Notes: generated from the letters alone by a model not told the origin. A DNA stretch of 64,000 nt from Ramlibacter henchirensis (GCF_004682015.1 NZ_SMLM01000001.1:744001-808000), one strand, 5' to 3'. Positions 20,065-29,662 are shown, counted from the first letter of the stretch. Program-made: numbers and translations.

Positions 20065-21175
20065 TCAATCCCGTTGCTGGTGATCGCCGAGACGGTTGTG
20101 GCGCGAATCGTTGAACAGCAGCGGGTCACCGAACCGCCGTCGCGCCTCCTGTGCGGACGCGCAGGAGGGCAGGGGCCTTGCACAGCGTTGCGGATAGAAC
20201 TCCTCGGGAAGTCCGGTCCAGCGGCGGTGCGCCAGGCAGGCCGCGCCCGCGGGCGTCCAGGCGGCCTCGAAGAACATGTCGCGGTCGGTGCCGTCGCGCC
20301 GCTGGACCGGCGGCACGAGCGTGTCCCACTTGTCGATCAGTGTTCCATCGCGCGTCCAGGAGCGGCCATCGCCGCAGTAGTCGGCCATGGCCATGCGGAC
20401 GCAGGCCTGGTGGGCCCCCGCCAGGCGCTCCCCGAGCCACGGCCGGTAACCCCAGCGATAGCACTTCGCGAGGACACCGCGCGTGCACGCGAACGTCACG
20501 CGCGCCGCATCCGCGCGCGCCTTGTTCTGCGCGTCGTACGTGCCGGGCAGCACGACCGCCGTGCGTTCGCCCTGAGCGTCCGGTGCGCAGAACGGCTTCC
20601 ATTCGCCGTCGCGGGCCTTGTACTGCAGGACGTAGAGGGACGTCCTGCCGGGGCGATAGGGATAGCCGTCCGGCAGCGCGTGCTGCTCCGGAACGACCTG
20701 GGCTATGCGGAACAGCGCGCGCGGCTGACCGGGCCGGCCGCCGAGGATCTCCGCGCCTTCGAGCTCACTGCCCTGGAAGCGACACCTGTTGGGCCGTGCG
20801 GGCCGTCAGCTCGCCTTCGACCACTTGTGCGTCCGCCAGCGGTTCGCCCTTCAGCTTGAGCGTGTCGAGTTCGTGCGAGAGGGGCGCGGGGGGTTGCGTG
20901 GCTTGCGCGTCGACCCCTTGGCCATCGACGCCCTGCGTGTCGGCGGCCTGCGGACTAATGCCTTGCGAGTCCATGGCTTGCCCATCGACTCCTTGAGAGT
21001 CGAGGGCTTGAGCGCTGACCCCCTGCAAATCTGTACCCTGGAAATCAGTGCCCTGGAAATCAGTGCCTTGGAAATCCGTGCCCTGGAAACCCGTCCCATT
21101 CGCCTCAAGGCCCGCGTGCGCCGTGGCCGCGGCAAACAAGGCAGAGCTGATGATGGCCGCCAAGAGTGTCTTCAT
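20065..21175 (-). pseudogene. ADYC-domain protein gene with N-terminal pentapeptide-like repeats, split by a frameshift
   Basis: The N-terminal frame starts at MKTLLAAIISSALF (21175, with AAGGAG seven bases upstream), has a signal peptide, then FQGTD/LQGTD-type pentapeptide-like repeats, and stops at 20765. The continuation lies in another frame: FQGSELEGAEILGG, then WKPFC, AFACTRGVLAKCYRWGYRPW-like sequence and the diagnostic MADYCGDGRSWT, ending at 20065. Removing one base near 20782 joins the two into one frame of about 370 codons (QQVRFQGSELEG). So it is either a disrupted gene or a sequence error; no obvious slippery heptamer is present. ADYC proteins are secreted, Cys-rich and of unknown function. 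Confidence 0.75.
21021..21095. repeat. five tandem 15-bp repeats coding pentapeptide units
   Basis: Five consecutive 15-base units related to CCCTGGAAATCAGTG, two of them identical (21036-21050 and 21051-21065). They encode F/L-Q-G-T-D units of the ADYC protein and are a likely site of copy-number change by slippage. Confidence 0.85.
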
Positions 21176-21233
21176 TGCGATCTCCTTGCTTCGTGGTGAC
21201 ACCCATCGTGCGGCCCGCGGGCTCACGGAAAGC

Positions 21234-24200
21234 TCACGGATCCGGCGATGGCGCGGCGGACCGGTTGAGCAAGGCGACCACGGCCTCGATGTCGCGCGAC
21301 GGCGGCACGCCCAGCAGGGTGGACAGGGCGCGGCGGCAGCGGCGGTAGACCGCCAGCGCTTCGGCGGGCTGCCCGACGGCCTGGTGGCAGCACATCAGGC
21401 GCAGGTACAGCGTTTCCGCGGTGGGCTCGACTTCGAGCCCGCGCTGGTAGCAACGCACCGCGCCCGTGCTGTCCTGCCGGCCTTCGAACGCGCGGCCGAG
21501 TTCCTCGATCGTGCGCAGGAAGCGGCTGCGCAGGCGTTCGCGCAGCGGCAGCGCCCAGGGCCCGCTCTCCTGCGCAAGGAAGTGGCCGGCGTAGAGCGTG
21601 CACAGGCGGCGCAGGCGCTCGTCCAGTTCAGCAGGTGCGAGGGCGCGTCCGCGCAGCTCCTCGTCGGTGGTGTCCAGCAGCCGCTCCAGGGCCCGGACGT
21701 CGACATGGGCCGCGCTTGCGTCCAGCGTGAGCCTGCCGTCCTTGAGCACGAACGGCGCTTCGTCTCCGAACAGCTTGCGCAGCCGATACAGCGTGGTCTC
21801 GAAGGCCTGCTGGGCATGACCCCCTTCGAGATCGGGCCAGAGCGCATCGGTCAGGAGCTCCTGGCTCACGTCGCTGCCGCCGAAAGCGATCAGCGCCTTC
21901 AGCAGCTCGAGCGGCTTCCTCGGCGCCTTGCCGGCGAACCGCATCGGCTCGCCGTCCTTCAGCACGGCGAATTCACCCAGCGTGCGGATCTGCAGCGGCC
22001 AGGGCCAGCGGTCGAGCCCGCTCACGTTGGCGGGTGGCGCGAGGCGCCGCTTGCGGATCACCGCCGTGACATACGGGACTTCGATGCCGTGCTCGAGCGC
22101 CTTCGCATAGAGCCGCGCCATCGTCGAGGACAACCACCAGGTCTGGTTGCGGAATTGCTGCGCGGCGCCGACCTGCAGGCCAAGCCGCAGCGTCTCCAGG
22201 CACAGCGCCTCGTTGTCCATGTGCATCGCGATCTCCGCCTCCGCCAGCAGGCTGAGGTATTCGACGGTGCGCGCATTCATCGTGCGCCCTTCGGCCCGCG
22301 CCTGGCGCACGAGCGACAGCGCGCCGGCCGCGTCGCCCTGACGGAGCCGGACGCGCCCGAGGTCGATGCGCATCACGGCGGCGGGAAATTCCGCTCCCGC
22401 CTGCGTCGCCATCGCCACGGCCGTCTCGGCGAACTCGCGCGCGGACGGAAGGCTGCCCTGCATCACTCGCAACCATGCCGAGAGATAGCTGTACATGGCC
22501 TGGTCCATCGGCCGGCTGTTGCTCAGGCCCGCCTCCATCCGTTGCAGGTAGCGCGCCCCCGCTGCGGCGTCATCTGACGAGAGCGTCGCGAACACGCCCT
22601 GCGAGCAAAGCAGCATGTCCCACAGGTGCACGCCGGTGGACTGGGCGGTCTGCAGGCCGTGGTCGACGCAGGCGACGCACTCGGCGTTCTCGGCCGACAT
22701 CCAGTAGTAGGCCGCCGCCATCGCATCCCACGTGATCCGCACGAGCGGCGCCACGCCCGGGGCGGTGACCTGCGCGCGAAGCGTGTTGACGAGCAACTCG
22801 GCCTTCGCCAAGTCGCCGATCCACCACGTGTGGTAGAGGATCAGGTGGTTGCCGATCTTCACCTGGAGACGCGGGTTGCCGCCGCGCAGGATGACCTCGC
22901 GCACCCGCTGCTCCCACAACGGCATGTCGGGGTGCTGCGGGCGGGCATACATCGTGGCGAGGAACATGCCGCAGGCCAGCTCCGCGTCGAGTGGCGGCGG
23001 CAGCTGGCTTGCGTGCGCAAGCAGCGGCTCCATGTCCGCCAGCAAGGGGGCCAGCGGCTTGAAGTTGCCCCATTCGAAGACAACGCTGTCCACCAGCGCG
23101 CACCAGGTGACGCAGCGGCCTGCCAGGTCATTGGCCGCCTTGAAGGCGTCGTAGGCGCGTTCGAAATGCCCTCTCGCCTCCGCCGGGTTGAAGGCGAGCC
23201 GGCACAGCCCCAGCCAGTAGGACAGCCATGCGTTCGCTGCCAACCTGTCCGGTGGCAGGCTGGTGATCCAGCCCTGCAGCACCTGGCTGCGCCCCTGCTC
23301 CAGCAGGGGTTGCGCATGGCCGAGCGCAAGGCGGGCGAGCCCATCCCAGTCCGCCGCCTCGCGCAGCAGCTCCGCCGCGACTTCGATCTGCCCCTCGGCC
23401 TCCGACAGCGCGGCGGCCTTGCGTTGCAGGTCGGCAAGTTCGGCCGGAGTGAATGTCGCCCTCGCGCGACCCAGCAGGAAGTCGCGGAACAGCGGATGGA
23501 ATTCGTACGCGGGCGCGCCGCCGTGTTGCAGGGTGAAGTAGTTGCGACGGTGCAAGTCCGCGAGCAGCGCCTCGGACGAAGCATCACCTGTCAGCGCTGC
23601 GACCGTCTGCGCGCGCATCTTCGGCAGCAACGCGGCGGCCAGCAGGATCTTCTGCACCCGTGCATCCAGCCGCAGGAAGATCTCGTCCGCGAAGTAGTCG
23701 AACAGGATCTGGTGGCCGCCGCCGGCCGGCCCCTGCGGGGCGGTCCGCACGTCGTGCTCCAGCAGCAGCACGAGGCCCGCCGCCCAGCCGTACGTCCTTC
23801 CATGCAGTTCCTCGGATGACAGCGAGCGGCCTTGGCGCGCCCCACGCTGGCGAAGCTGCTCGAACCCCCGCACCTCGTCGACGGTGAGCCGCAGCTCTTC
23901 CCAGCCCAGCAGGCGCATGCGTTCGTTGACGAGCATCCGCGACAGTTCGGGCGGCGGCGGCGTGCGGCTGAGCACCAGCGTGCGGAATCCTTCGGGGAGC
24001 GCCGAGATCCCGTCCCGCAGCAACGCATGAAGCGGCGCGCCCGGCGCGACGTCCTGGTAGTTGTCCAGCACCAGCAAGACCGGTGGCTTCAGCTGTGAAG
24101 CGAGCGCCTCGAAGTAGCGGCGCGCGAACACCGGCAGGCCCGCCAGGTACTCGGCGGTGAGCGCGGGGAGCGGCTTGCGCATCCGCGGCGCCGCATGCTT

Positions 24201-24467
24201 GGCCGCGAGCCCGAGGTAGTGGAAGAACGTCGCGGGATCCTCGTCGCCGGCATCCAGCTGGTACCAGAGGTGTGTGAGGCCGTGCTGCGCGATGTAGCTG
24301 CTCGCCAGCGTTGTCTTGCCCGACCCCGGCGGGGCGCTGATCCACACCACCGGATGGCGCGGGTCATCGAGCAGTTGGAAGAGCCGTTCGCGCACCAGCA
24401 CGTCGCTGCCGCCGGGGCGGGTCACTTTCGCGGGGACGACGCGCGCAACTGCTTCGGCGTTGGCCAT
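21234..24467 (-). CDS. large MalT-like ATPase with C-terminal SARP/BTAD DNA-binding module
   Basis: About 1077 residues. The N-terminal STAND-type ATPase has Walker A SAPPGSGKTTLASS near residue 43 and Walker B VLLVLDNYQDV near residue 133, as in MalT. A long helical repeat region of TPR type follows (about 350-800). The C-terminus carries a winged-helix segment (IRTLGEFAVLKDGEPMRF, LLTDALWPDLEGG, FETTLYRLRKLFGDE) and a BTAD helical domain (SRFLRTIEELGRAFEG, CYQRGLEVEPTAE). Classical MalT ends in a LuxR helix-turn-helix instead. Such proteins are large signal-responsive activators; inducer and targets are unknown. It is divergent from comEC and 58 bases upstream of the ADYC gene. The start MANAEAV is chosen for conservation. 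Confidence 0.85.
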   Translation of the reverse strand: MANAEAVARVVPAKVTRPGGSDVLVRERLFQLLDDPRHPVVWISAPPGSGKTTLASSYIAQHGLTHLWYQLDAGDEDPATFFHYLGLAAKHAAPRMRKPLPALTAEYLAGLPVFARRYFEALASQLKPPVLLVLDNYQDVAPGAPLHALLRDGISALPEGFRTLVLSRTPPPPELSRMLVNERMRLLGWEELRLTVDEVRGFEQLRQRGARQGRSLSSEELHGRTYGWAAGLVLLLEHDVRTAPQGPAGGGHQILFDYFADEIFLRLDARVQKILLAAALLPKMRAQTVAALTGDASSEALLADLHRRNYFTLQHGGAPAYEFHPLFRDFLLGRARATFTPAELADLQRKAAALSEAEGQIEVAAELLREAADWDGLARLALGHAQPLLEQGRSQVLQGWITSLPPDRLAANAWLSYWLGLCRLAFNPAEARGHFERAYDAFKAANDLAGRCVTWCALVDSVVFEWGNFKPLAPLLADMEPLLAHASQLPPPLDAELACGMFLATMYARPQHPDMPLWEQRVREVILRGGNPRLQVKIGNHLILYHTWWIGDLAKAELLVNTLRAQVTAPGVAPLVRITWDAMAAAYYWMSAENAECVACVDHGLQTAQSTGVHLWDMLLCSQGVFATLSSDDAAAGARYLQRMEAGLSNSRPMDQAMYSYLSAWLRVMQGSLPSAREFAETAVAMATQAGAEFPAAVMRIDLGRVRLRQGDAAGALSLVRQARAEGRTMNARTVEYLSLLAEAEIAMHMDNEALCLETLRLGLQVGAAQQFRNQTWWLSSTMARLYAKALEHGIEVPYVTAVIRKRRLAPPANVSGLDRWPWPLQIRTLGEFAVLKDGEPMRFAGKAPRKPLELLKALIAFGGSDVSQELLTDALWPDLEGGHAQQAFETTLYRLRKLFGDEAPFVLKDGRLTLDASAAHVDVRALERLLDTTDEELRGRALAPAELDERLRRLCTLYAGHFLAQESGPWALPLRERLRSRFLRTIEELGRAFEGRQDSTGAVRCYQRGLEVEPTAETLYLRLMCCHQAVGQPAEALAVYRRCRRALSTLLGVPPSRDIEAVVALLNRSAAPSPDP

Positions 24468-24602
24468 GGATTCATTCTGGGGAGGCGCGCCGCGGGATGT
24501 CCAGCGCTGCGCCGCGCGGGTTGGTGGAAATCCCGAGAGGCGCAGCCCTCCTGCGACTGGACGAGCGCCGCACGTGGATGCCGCCGCAAACTCGTGCTGC
24601 TC

Positions 24603-27056
24603 ATGAATGCATCCGGTGATCGACGGCTGTTGGAGGCGCTGCTCGGCGGCGCCGTGCTCGGGGCCGTGGTGCAGGTGCACCAGGCGGCGCTGTGGTCAAG
24701 CGAGGTGTACTCGGCGCTCGGCGTTGCCGGCGCAGTGGCTGCCCTGCTGTTGGGCTGCGTCGCGCGCGCGCGGCGTGAGGGTGTCGCGGGACGCTTCGTG
24801 GCGTTCGGGCTGGTGGTGCTGGCGTCGGGGCTGATCGCTTTCGCGCTGGCGGGATTGCGCGCGTGCGATTTCGCCGGCCGGGGGCTCGATCCCGTTGTCG
24901 AAGGTCGCGACATCACTGTTGTCGGGACCATCGCGGCCATGCCCCGGCACAGCGAACTCGGGCCGCGGTTCCGCTTCGAAACCGAGGGGGCCGGTGATCG
25001 TTCGGGCGCGGTGCGGGTTCCACGGCGGCTGTCGCTGGCGTGGTTCGCCGGAGCGCCGGCTGCTGCCGCAGGCCTCGAAGACCAGCCGAGCGGCCCCGTG
25101 CTGCGCGCCGGCGATCGCTGGCAGTTCACCGTCCGGCTGCGCGCGCCGCACGGCCAGCTCAATCCGCATGGCTTCGACCACGAGCTGTGGCTGTGGGAGC
25201 AGGGCGTGCAGGCGACCGGGTACGTCCGCGCGGGCCCGGCGCATCTGGCGCCCCGAAAGCTCGGATCGAGCTTTCGATATCCGGTCGAGCAGGCGAGGCA
25301 AGCGGTGCGTGATTCGATCCTTGCCCGCCTGGTCGATCGACAGGCAGCCGGTGTCGTGGCCGCGCTGGTGACCGGCGACCAGGCCGCGATCGACCGGGCC
25401 GACTGGGACGTGTTCCGCGCCACCGGTGTGGCCCACCTGATGTCGATCTCGGGACTGCACGTCACCATGTTCGCGTGGCTTGCCGCCGCCGTTCTGGGCG
25501 CGGCCTGGAGACGCAGCACGCGCCTGTGTCTCCTGTGGCCCGCGCCGCACGCGGCGCTCGCGGGCGGGTTGGTGCTGGCCGCCGCGTACGCGCTGTTCAG
25601 CGGCTGGGGCGTTCCCGCGCAACGCACGGTGCTGATGCTGGCGGCGGTCGGCTGGCTGCGGCTCTCGGGGCGGCGGTGGCCGTGGCCGGTCACCTGGCTG
25701 TTCGCGTGCGCCGTCGTGGTCACGGCCGATCCCTGGGCACTGATGCACGCCGGGTTCTGGCTGAGCTTCGTGGCCGTCGGCGTGCTGTTCGCCACCGCCG
25801 CCGGTGAGTCCGCCGCGGCCGGTGGGCTGGCGAGGCTTCGAACGCTGCTGCGCGAGCAGGCCGTCGTCACCGTGGCGCTGGCGCCCCTGTCGCTGCTGCT
25901 CTTCGGGCAGGTCTCGCTGGTCGGCCTGGTGGCCAACCTCGCGGCGATCCCGTGGGTGACGCTGGTCGTCACGCCGCTCGCGATGGCGGGCGTGCTGCTT
26001 TCGCCGGTGTGGGACCTGGCGGCCTGGGCGGTGCAGACCCTCGGCGGCGCGCTGCAATGGCTGGCGGGATTTCCCTTCGCGGTGTGGAGCGGCGCCGCGC
26101 CGCCGCTGTGGGCGGGCGCGGCAGGCGTGGTGGGCGGGCTGCTGTTGTCGCTGCGGTGGCCGCCGCCCCTGCGCGCCCTGGGCGTGCCGCTGCTGCTGCC
26201 GGCGTTGCTGTGGCAGCCGCCGCGGCCGGTGCAAGGTGAGTTCGAACTGCTCGGCGCCGACGTCGGCCAGGGCAATGCCGTGATCGTCCGCACCGCGCGG
26301 CACACGCTGGTCTACGACACCGGCCCGCGATTCAGCACCGACAGCGACGCGGGAGAGCGCGTGCTCGTGCCCCTCCTGCGCGCGTTGGGCGAGCGCGTCG
26401 ACCGTTTGATGCTGAGCCACCGCGACAGCGACCACACCGGAGGCGCGGCCGCCGTGCTGGCGGCGCATCCCGACGCGGATCTGTTCGCGTCGCTGGAGCC
26501 CGGGCATCCGCTGGCTTCGTTGCGGCCGGTGACACCGTGCCAGGCGGGACAGCGGTGGGAGTGGGACGGCATCCGCTTCGACGTGCTGCACCCGACGGGA
26601 CAGGAGCAAGCGGGGAAGGCGAACGCCATCAGCTGCGTGCTGCGGGTCTCGGGCAACGGCGCATCGGCGCTGCTGGCCGGCGACATCGAAGCGGCGCAGG
26701 AGCGGGCGCTGCTCGATCGGGTCGCGCCCTTGCAGGCGCAGGTGCTGCTGGTGCCGCATCACGGGAGCAAGACCTCGTCGAGCGCCGCATTCCTGGACGC
26801 GGTGCGACCGCGCTGGGCGCTGGTGCAGGCGGGCTACCGAAACCGGTTCGGGCATCCGGCCGCGTCGGTGGTCGAGCGCTACGTGGAGCGCGGGGCAGCC
26901 GTGGTGCCATCCGACCGCTGCGGGGCGGCCTGGTGGACGTCGGCGCGCCCGCAGGAGATGCGGTGCGAGCGCGAAGTGGCGCGCCGCTACTGGCACCACC
27001 GCCCGCCCGCAGCGGACGAGGGCGGATCGGGTGCGACCGCGCCGCAGCCGCCCTGA
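24603..27056 (+). CDS. comEC: ComEC/Rec2 DNA-uptake channel protein
   Basis: 817 residues. The inner-membrane channel that passes single-stranded DNA into the cytoplasm during transformation. N-terminal membrane segments and a DUF4131-like beta domain are followed by the competence domain (GDQAAIDRADWDVFRATGVAHLMSISGLHVT, shown here only as a region near residues 245-285) with multiple helices, and a C-terminal metallo-beta-lactamase-like domain (GADVGQGNAVIV, LSHRDSDHTGG, VPHHGSKTSSS). Length is typical. It is divergent from the MalT-like gene with 135 bases between starts. A ComEA-like protein is encoded at 32092-32598. Confidence 0.95.
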   Translation: MNASGDRRLLEALLGGAVLGAVVQVHQAALWSSEVYSALGVAGAVAALLLGCVARARREGVAGRFVAFGLVVLASGLIAFALAGLRACDFAGRGLDPVVEGRDITVVGTIAAMPRHSELGPRFRFETEGAGDRSGAVRVPRRLSLAWFAGAPAAAAGLEDQPSGPVLRAGDRWQFTVRLRAPHGQLNPHGFDHELWLWEQGVQATGYVRAGPAHLAPRKLGSSFRYPVEQARQAVRDSILARLVDRQAAGVVAALVTGDQAAIDRADWDVFRATGVAHLMSISGLHVTMFAWLAAAVLGAAWRRSTRLCLLWPAPHAALAGGLVLAAAYALFSGWGVPAQRTVLMLAAVGWLRLSGRRWPWPVTWLFACAVVVTADPWALMHAGFWLSFVAVGVLFATAAGESAAAGGLARLRTLLREQAVVTVALAPLSLLLFGQVSLVGLVANLAAIPWVTLVVTPLAMAGVLLSPVWDLAAWAVQTLGGALQWLAGFPFAVWSGAAPPLWAGAAGVVGGLLLSLRWPPPLRALGVPLLLPALLWQPPRPVQGEFELLGADVGQGNAVIVRTARHTLVYDTGPRFSTDSDAGERVLVPLLRALGERVDRLMLSHRDSDHTGGAAAVLAAHPDADLFASLEPGHPLASLRPVTPCQAGQRWEWDGIRFDVLHPTGQEQAGKANAISCVLRVSGNGASALLAGDIEAAQERALLDRVAPLQAQVLLVPHHGSKTSSSAAFLDAVRPRWALVQAGYRNRFGHPAASVVERYVERGAAVVPSDRCGAAWWTSARPQEMRCEREVARRYWHHRPPAADEGGSGATAPQPP

Positions 27057-27167
27057 TCGCGCCCACGGAAGAGCTTGCCGCGCACGCATCGCAATTGCGC
27101 GATGGCGCGTTGGCCGCCCTTTCGCAGGCCCGGTTGTTGCTATCCTGTGGCTGACGGAGAAGGCCGC

Positions 27168-28664
27168 ATGCTTCGATTCGACGAGATGTTCCGGCAGCTG
27201 CCCGATTCGGGTCCGCTGCAGTTCCAGACCCAGACGCTGGGCGGGATGACGCAGACCCAGCTGCAGGGCGTGCGTGCCCACTACGAGCGCTACGCCGGCT
27301 GGCTGGGCCGGCAGCCGAAAGAGGCCATGGCCGCGCGGCGCGAGGAGGCGGAGATGATCTTCCGCCGCGTGGGCATCACCTTCGCCGTCTATGGCGCCAA
27401 GGACGAGGACGGCGCCGGCACCGAGCGGCTGATCCCCTTCGACCTGATCCCCCGCATCATTCCCGCGCAGGAGTGGGCCGAGATCGAGAAGGGTCTGATC
27501 CAGCGCGTGACCGCGCTCAACCGCTTCCTGCACGACGTCTACCACGAGCAGGAGATCCTGCAGGCGGGCGTGATCCCGGCCGACCAGGTGCTGAACAACG
27601 CCCAGTACCGCAAGGAGATGATGGGCGTCTACACGCCGCACCATGTGTACTCGCACATCGCGGGCGTCGACATCGTGCGTGCCCCCAACGCGAAGGGGGA
27701 GGGCGAGTACTACGTGCTGGAAGACAACGTGCGCGTGCCCAGCGGCGTGAGCTACATGCTGGAAGACCGCAAGATGATGATGCGGCTCTTCCCCGACCTC
27801 TTCAGCCAGTACCGCGTGGCGCCGGTCGCGCACTACCCGGACCTGCTGCTGGAGACGCTGCGCGCCTCGGCCCAGCCCGGCGCGCCCGATCCCACGGTGG
27901 TGGTGCTCACGCCCGGCATGTACAACAGCGCGTACTTCGAGCACGCCTTCCTCGCGCAGCAGATGGGCGTGGAGCTGGTCGAAGGGCAGGACCTGTTCGT
28001 CAAGGACCGCTACGTCTACATGCGCACCACGCGCGGGCCCCGCCGAGTCGACGTGATCTACCGCCGCGTGGACGACGACTTCCTCGATCCCAAGGTGTTC
28101 CGCCCCAATTCCACGCTGGGCTGCCCCGGTCTGGTGGACGCCTATCGCGCGGGCAACGTCACGATCTGCAATGCCATCGGCGCCGGGGTGGCGGACGACA
28201 AGTCGATCTATCCGTTCGTGCCGAAGATGATCGAGTTCTACCTGGGCGAAAAGCCGATCCTCTCGAACGTGCCCACCTGGATGTGCCGCAACCCGGACGA
28301 CCTCAAGTACGTGCTGTCCAACCTCAAGGACCTGGTGGTCAAGGAAGTGCACGGCGCCGGCGGCTACGGGATGCTGGTGGGGCCGGCCTCCACGCAGCAG
28401 GAGATCGAGGACTTCCGGCAGGCGCTGATCGCGAACCCCGCCGGCTACATCGCGCAGCCGACGCTGAGCCTCTCCTCGTGCCCGACGTTCGTGGAAAGCG
28501 GCGTCGCGCCGCGCCACATCGACCTGCGGCCGTTCGTGCTCTCCGGCAAGCAGGTGCAGATGGTGCCCGGCGGCCTGACGCGCGTGGCGCTCAAGGAAGG
28601 CTCGCTGGTGGTCAACTCGTCCCAGGGTGGCGGCACCAAGGACACGTGGGTGCTGGAGGTGTGA
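27168..28664 (+). CDS. circularly permuted ATP-grasp protein (unfused)
   Basis: 498 residues of the DUF404/DUF407-type circularly permuted ATP-grasp family. Visible are FRRVGITFAVYG, LIPRIIPAQEW, VLEDNVRVPSGVSYMLE, VLTPGMYNSAYFEHAFLA, YRRVDDDFLDP, VKEVHGAGGYGML and MVPGGLTRVAL. It is clearly paralogous to the N-terminal half of the fusion at 11155-13728. ATP-grasp chemistry suggests ATP-dependent amide bond formation; the substrate is not known. The ATG is preceded by a GGAGAAGG ribosome site and the alpha-E gene begins two bases after its stop. Confidence 0.93.
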   Translation: MLRFDEMFRQLPDSGPLQFQTQTLGGMTQTQLQGVRAHYERYAGWLGRQPKEAMAARREEAEMIFRRVGITFAVYGAKDEDGAGTERLIPFDLIPRIIPAQEWAEIEKGLIQRVTALNRFLHDVYHEQEILQAGVIPADQVLNNAQYRKEMMGVYTPHHVYSHIAGVDIVRAPNAKGEGEYYVLEDNVRVPSGVSYMLEDRKMMMRLFPDLFSQYRVAPVAHYPDLLLETLRASAQPGAPDPTVVVLTPGMYNSAYFEHAFLAQQMGVELVEGQDLFVKDRYVYMRTTRGPRRVDVIYRRVDDDFLDPKVFRPNSTLGCPGLVDAYRAGNVTICNAIGAGVADDKSIYPFVPKMIEFYLGEKPILSNVPTWMCRNPDDLKYVLSNLKDLVVKEVHGAGGYGMLVGPASTQQEIEDFRQALIANPAGYIAQPTLSLSSCPTFVESGVAPRHIDLRPFVLSGKQVQMVPGGLTRVALKEGSLVVNSSQGGGTKDTWVLEV

Positions 28665-28666
28665 CC

Positions 28667-29626
28667 ATGCTTTCCAGGACCGCCGATCACCTCTTCTGGA
28701 TGGCCCGCTACACCGAGCGCGCGGAGAACACGGCCCGCATGCTCGACGTGAACTACCAGACCTCGCTGCTGCCGCAATCGGCGGCCGTCGCGCAGGTCGG
28801 CTGGCAGGGGCTGCTGTCGATCAGCGAACTGGTGCCTTCGTACACGGCGCGGCATGGCGACATCGAGCCTTCGCGGGTGATGGAGTTCATGGTGAAGGAC
28901 GAGACCAATCCTTCGTCCATCCTGTCGTGCATACGCGCTGCGCGCGAGAACGCGCGGGCCGTGCGGGGCTCACTGACGACGGAGGCCTGGGAGACGCAGA
29001 ACCAGACCTGGCTGGAGCTCAACCGGATGCTGCGCATCGGCGAGTTCGAGCGCGACCCCGGCCAGTTCTTCGAGTGGGTGAAGTTCCGCTCGCACCTGTC
29101 TCGCGGCGTGACGGTGGGCACGATGCTGATGGACGAGGCGCTGCACTTCATGCGGCTGGGCACCTTCCTCGAACGCGCCGACAACACGGCGCGCCTGGTC
29201 GACGTGAAGTTCCACGCGGTGCAGAGCGACTTCTTCGGCGCCGCCACGGAGCAGGACCAGGAGTACGACTTCTACCACTGGAGCGCGATCCTGCGCAGCG
29301 TGTCCGGCTTCGAGATCTACCGCAAGGTGTACCGCGACGTGATCAAGCCCGAGCGCGTGGCCGACCTGCTGATCCTGCGGGCGGACATGCCGCGCTCGCT
29401 GCACGCCAGCATGAACGAGGTGGTGCAGAACCTGGGCATGGTGGCCAACGACCAGTCGGCCGAAACCCTGCGCCGCGCCGGCAAGCTGCGGGCCGACCTG
29501 CAGTACGGCAGCATCGACGAGATCCTCGCGACCGGGCTGCACGCCTTCCTGACCCAGTTCCTCGATCGCGTGAACGAGCTGGGCGTGCGAATCAGCCGCG
29601 ACTTCCTGGTGCCCGCGACGACCTGA
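28667..29626 (+). CDS. alpha-E domain protein (unfused)
   Basis: 319 residues, almost entirely helical, with the alpha-E signatures MLSRTADHLFWMARYTERAEN at the N-terminus (region 1-21), TWLELNRML, and FMRLGTFLERADNTARLVD near residue 165. The Glu-rich duplicated E-R motifs give the family its name. It nearly always accompanies the circularly permuted ATP-grasp protein, here two bases upstream, and probably acts in the same peptide-modifying reaction, but no activity has been shown from sequence. Confidence 0.93.
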   Translation: MLSRTADHLFWMARYTERAENTARMLDVNYQTSLLPQSAAVAQVGWQGLLSISELVPSYTARHGDIEPSRVMEFMVKDETNPSSILSCIRAARENARAVRGSLTTEAWETQNQTWLELNRMLRIGEFERDPGQFFEWVKFRSHLSRGVTVGTMLMDEALHFMRLGTFLERADNTARLVDVKFHAVQSDFFGAATEQDQEYDFYHWSAILRSVSGFEIYRKVYRDVIKPERVADLLILRADMPRSLHASMNEVVQNLGMVANDQSAETLRRAGKLRADLQYGSIDEILATGLHAFLTQFLDRVNELGVRISRDFLVPATT

Positions 29627-29636
29627 AGCGCGAATG

Positions 29637-29662
29637 AAAAAAGGCGCCGCATGCGGCGCCTT
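29637..29662 (-). terminator. intrinsic terminator between convergent genes
   Basis: The perfect palindrome GGCGCCGCATGCGGCGCC (29643-29660) is preceded on the plus strand by six A residues, giving a T-run after the hairpin on the minus strand. It terminates the TRAP-binding-protein gene and can also stop the alpha-E transcript. Confidence 0.85.

Noticed and set aside
26250..26290. DVGQGN in ComEC instead of the common DVGQGD as possible inactivation
   Set aside because: That position is known to vary in gammaproteobacterial ComEC, and the downstream HxxxDH motif is intact.
24696..28517. A 1273-codon minus-strand frame opposite comEC and the ATP-grasp gene
   Set aside because: Same reason: antisense shadow of conserved genes, with no recognisable domain.
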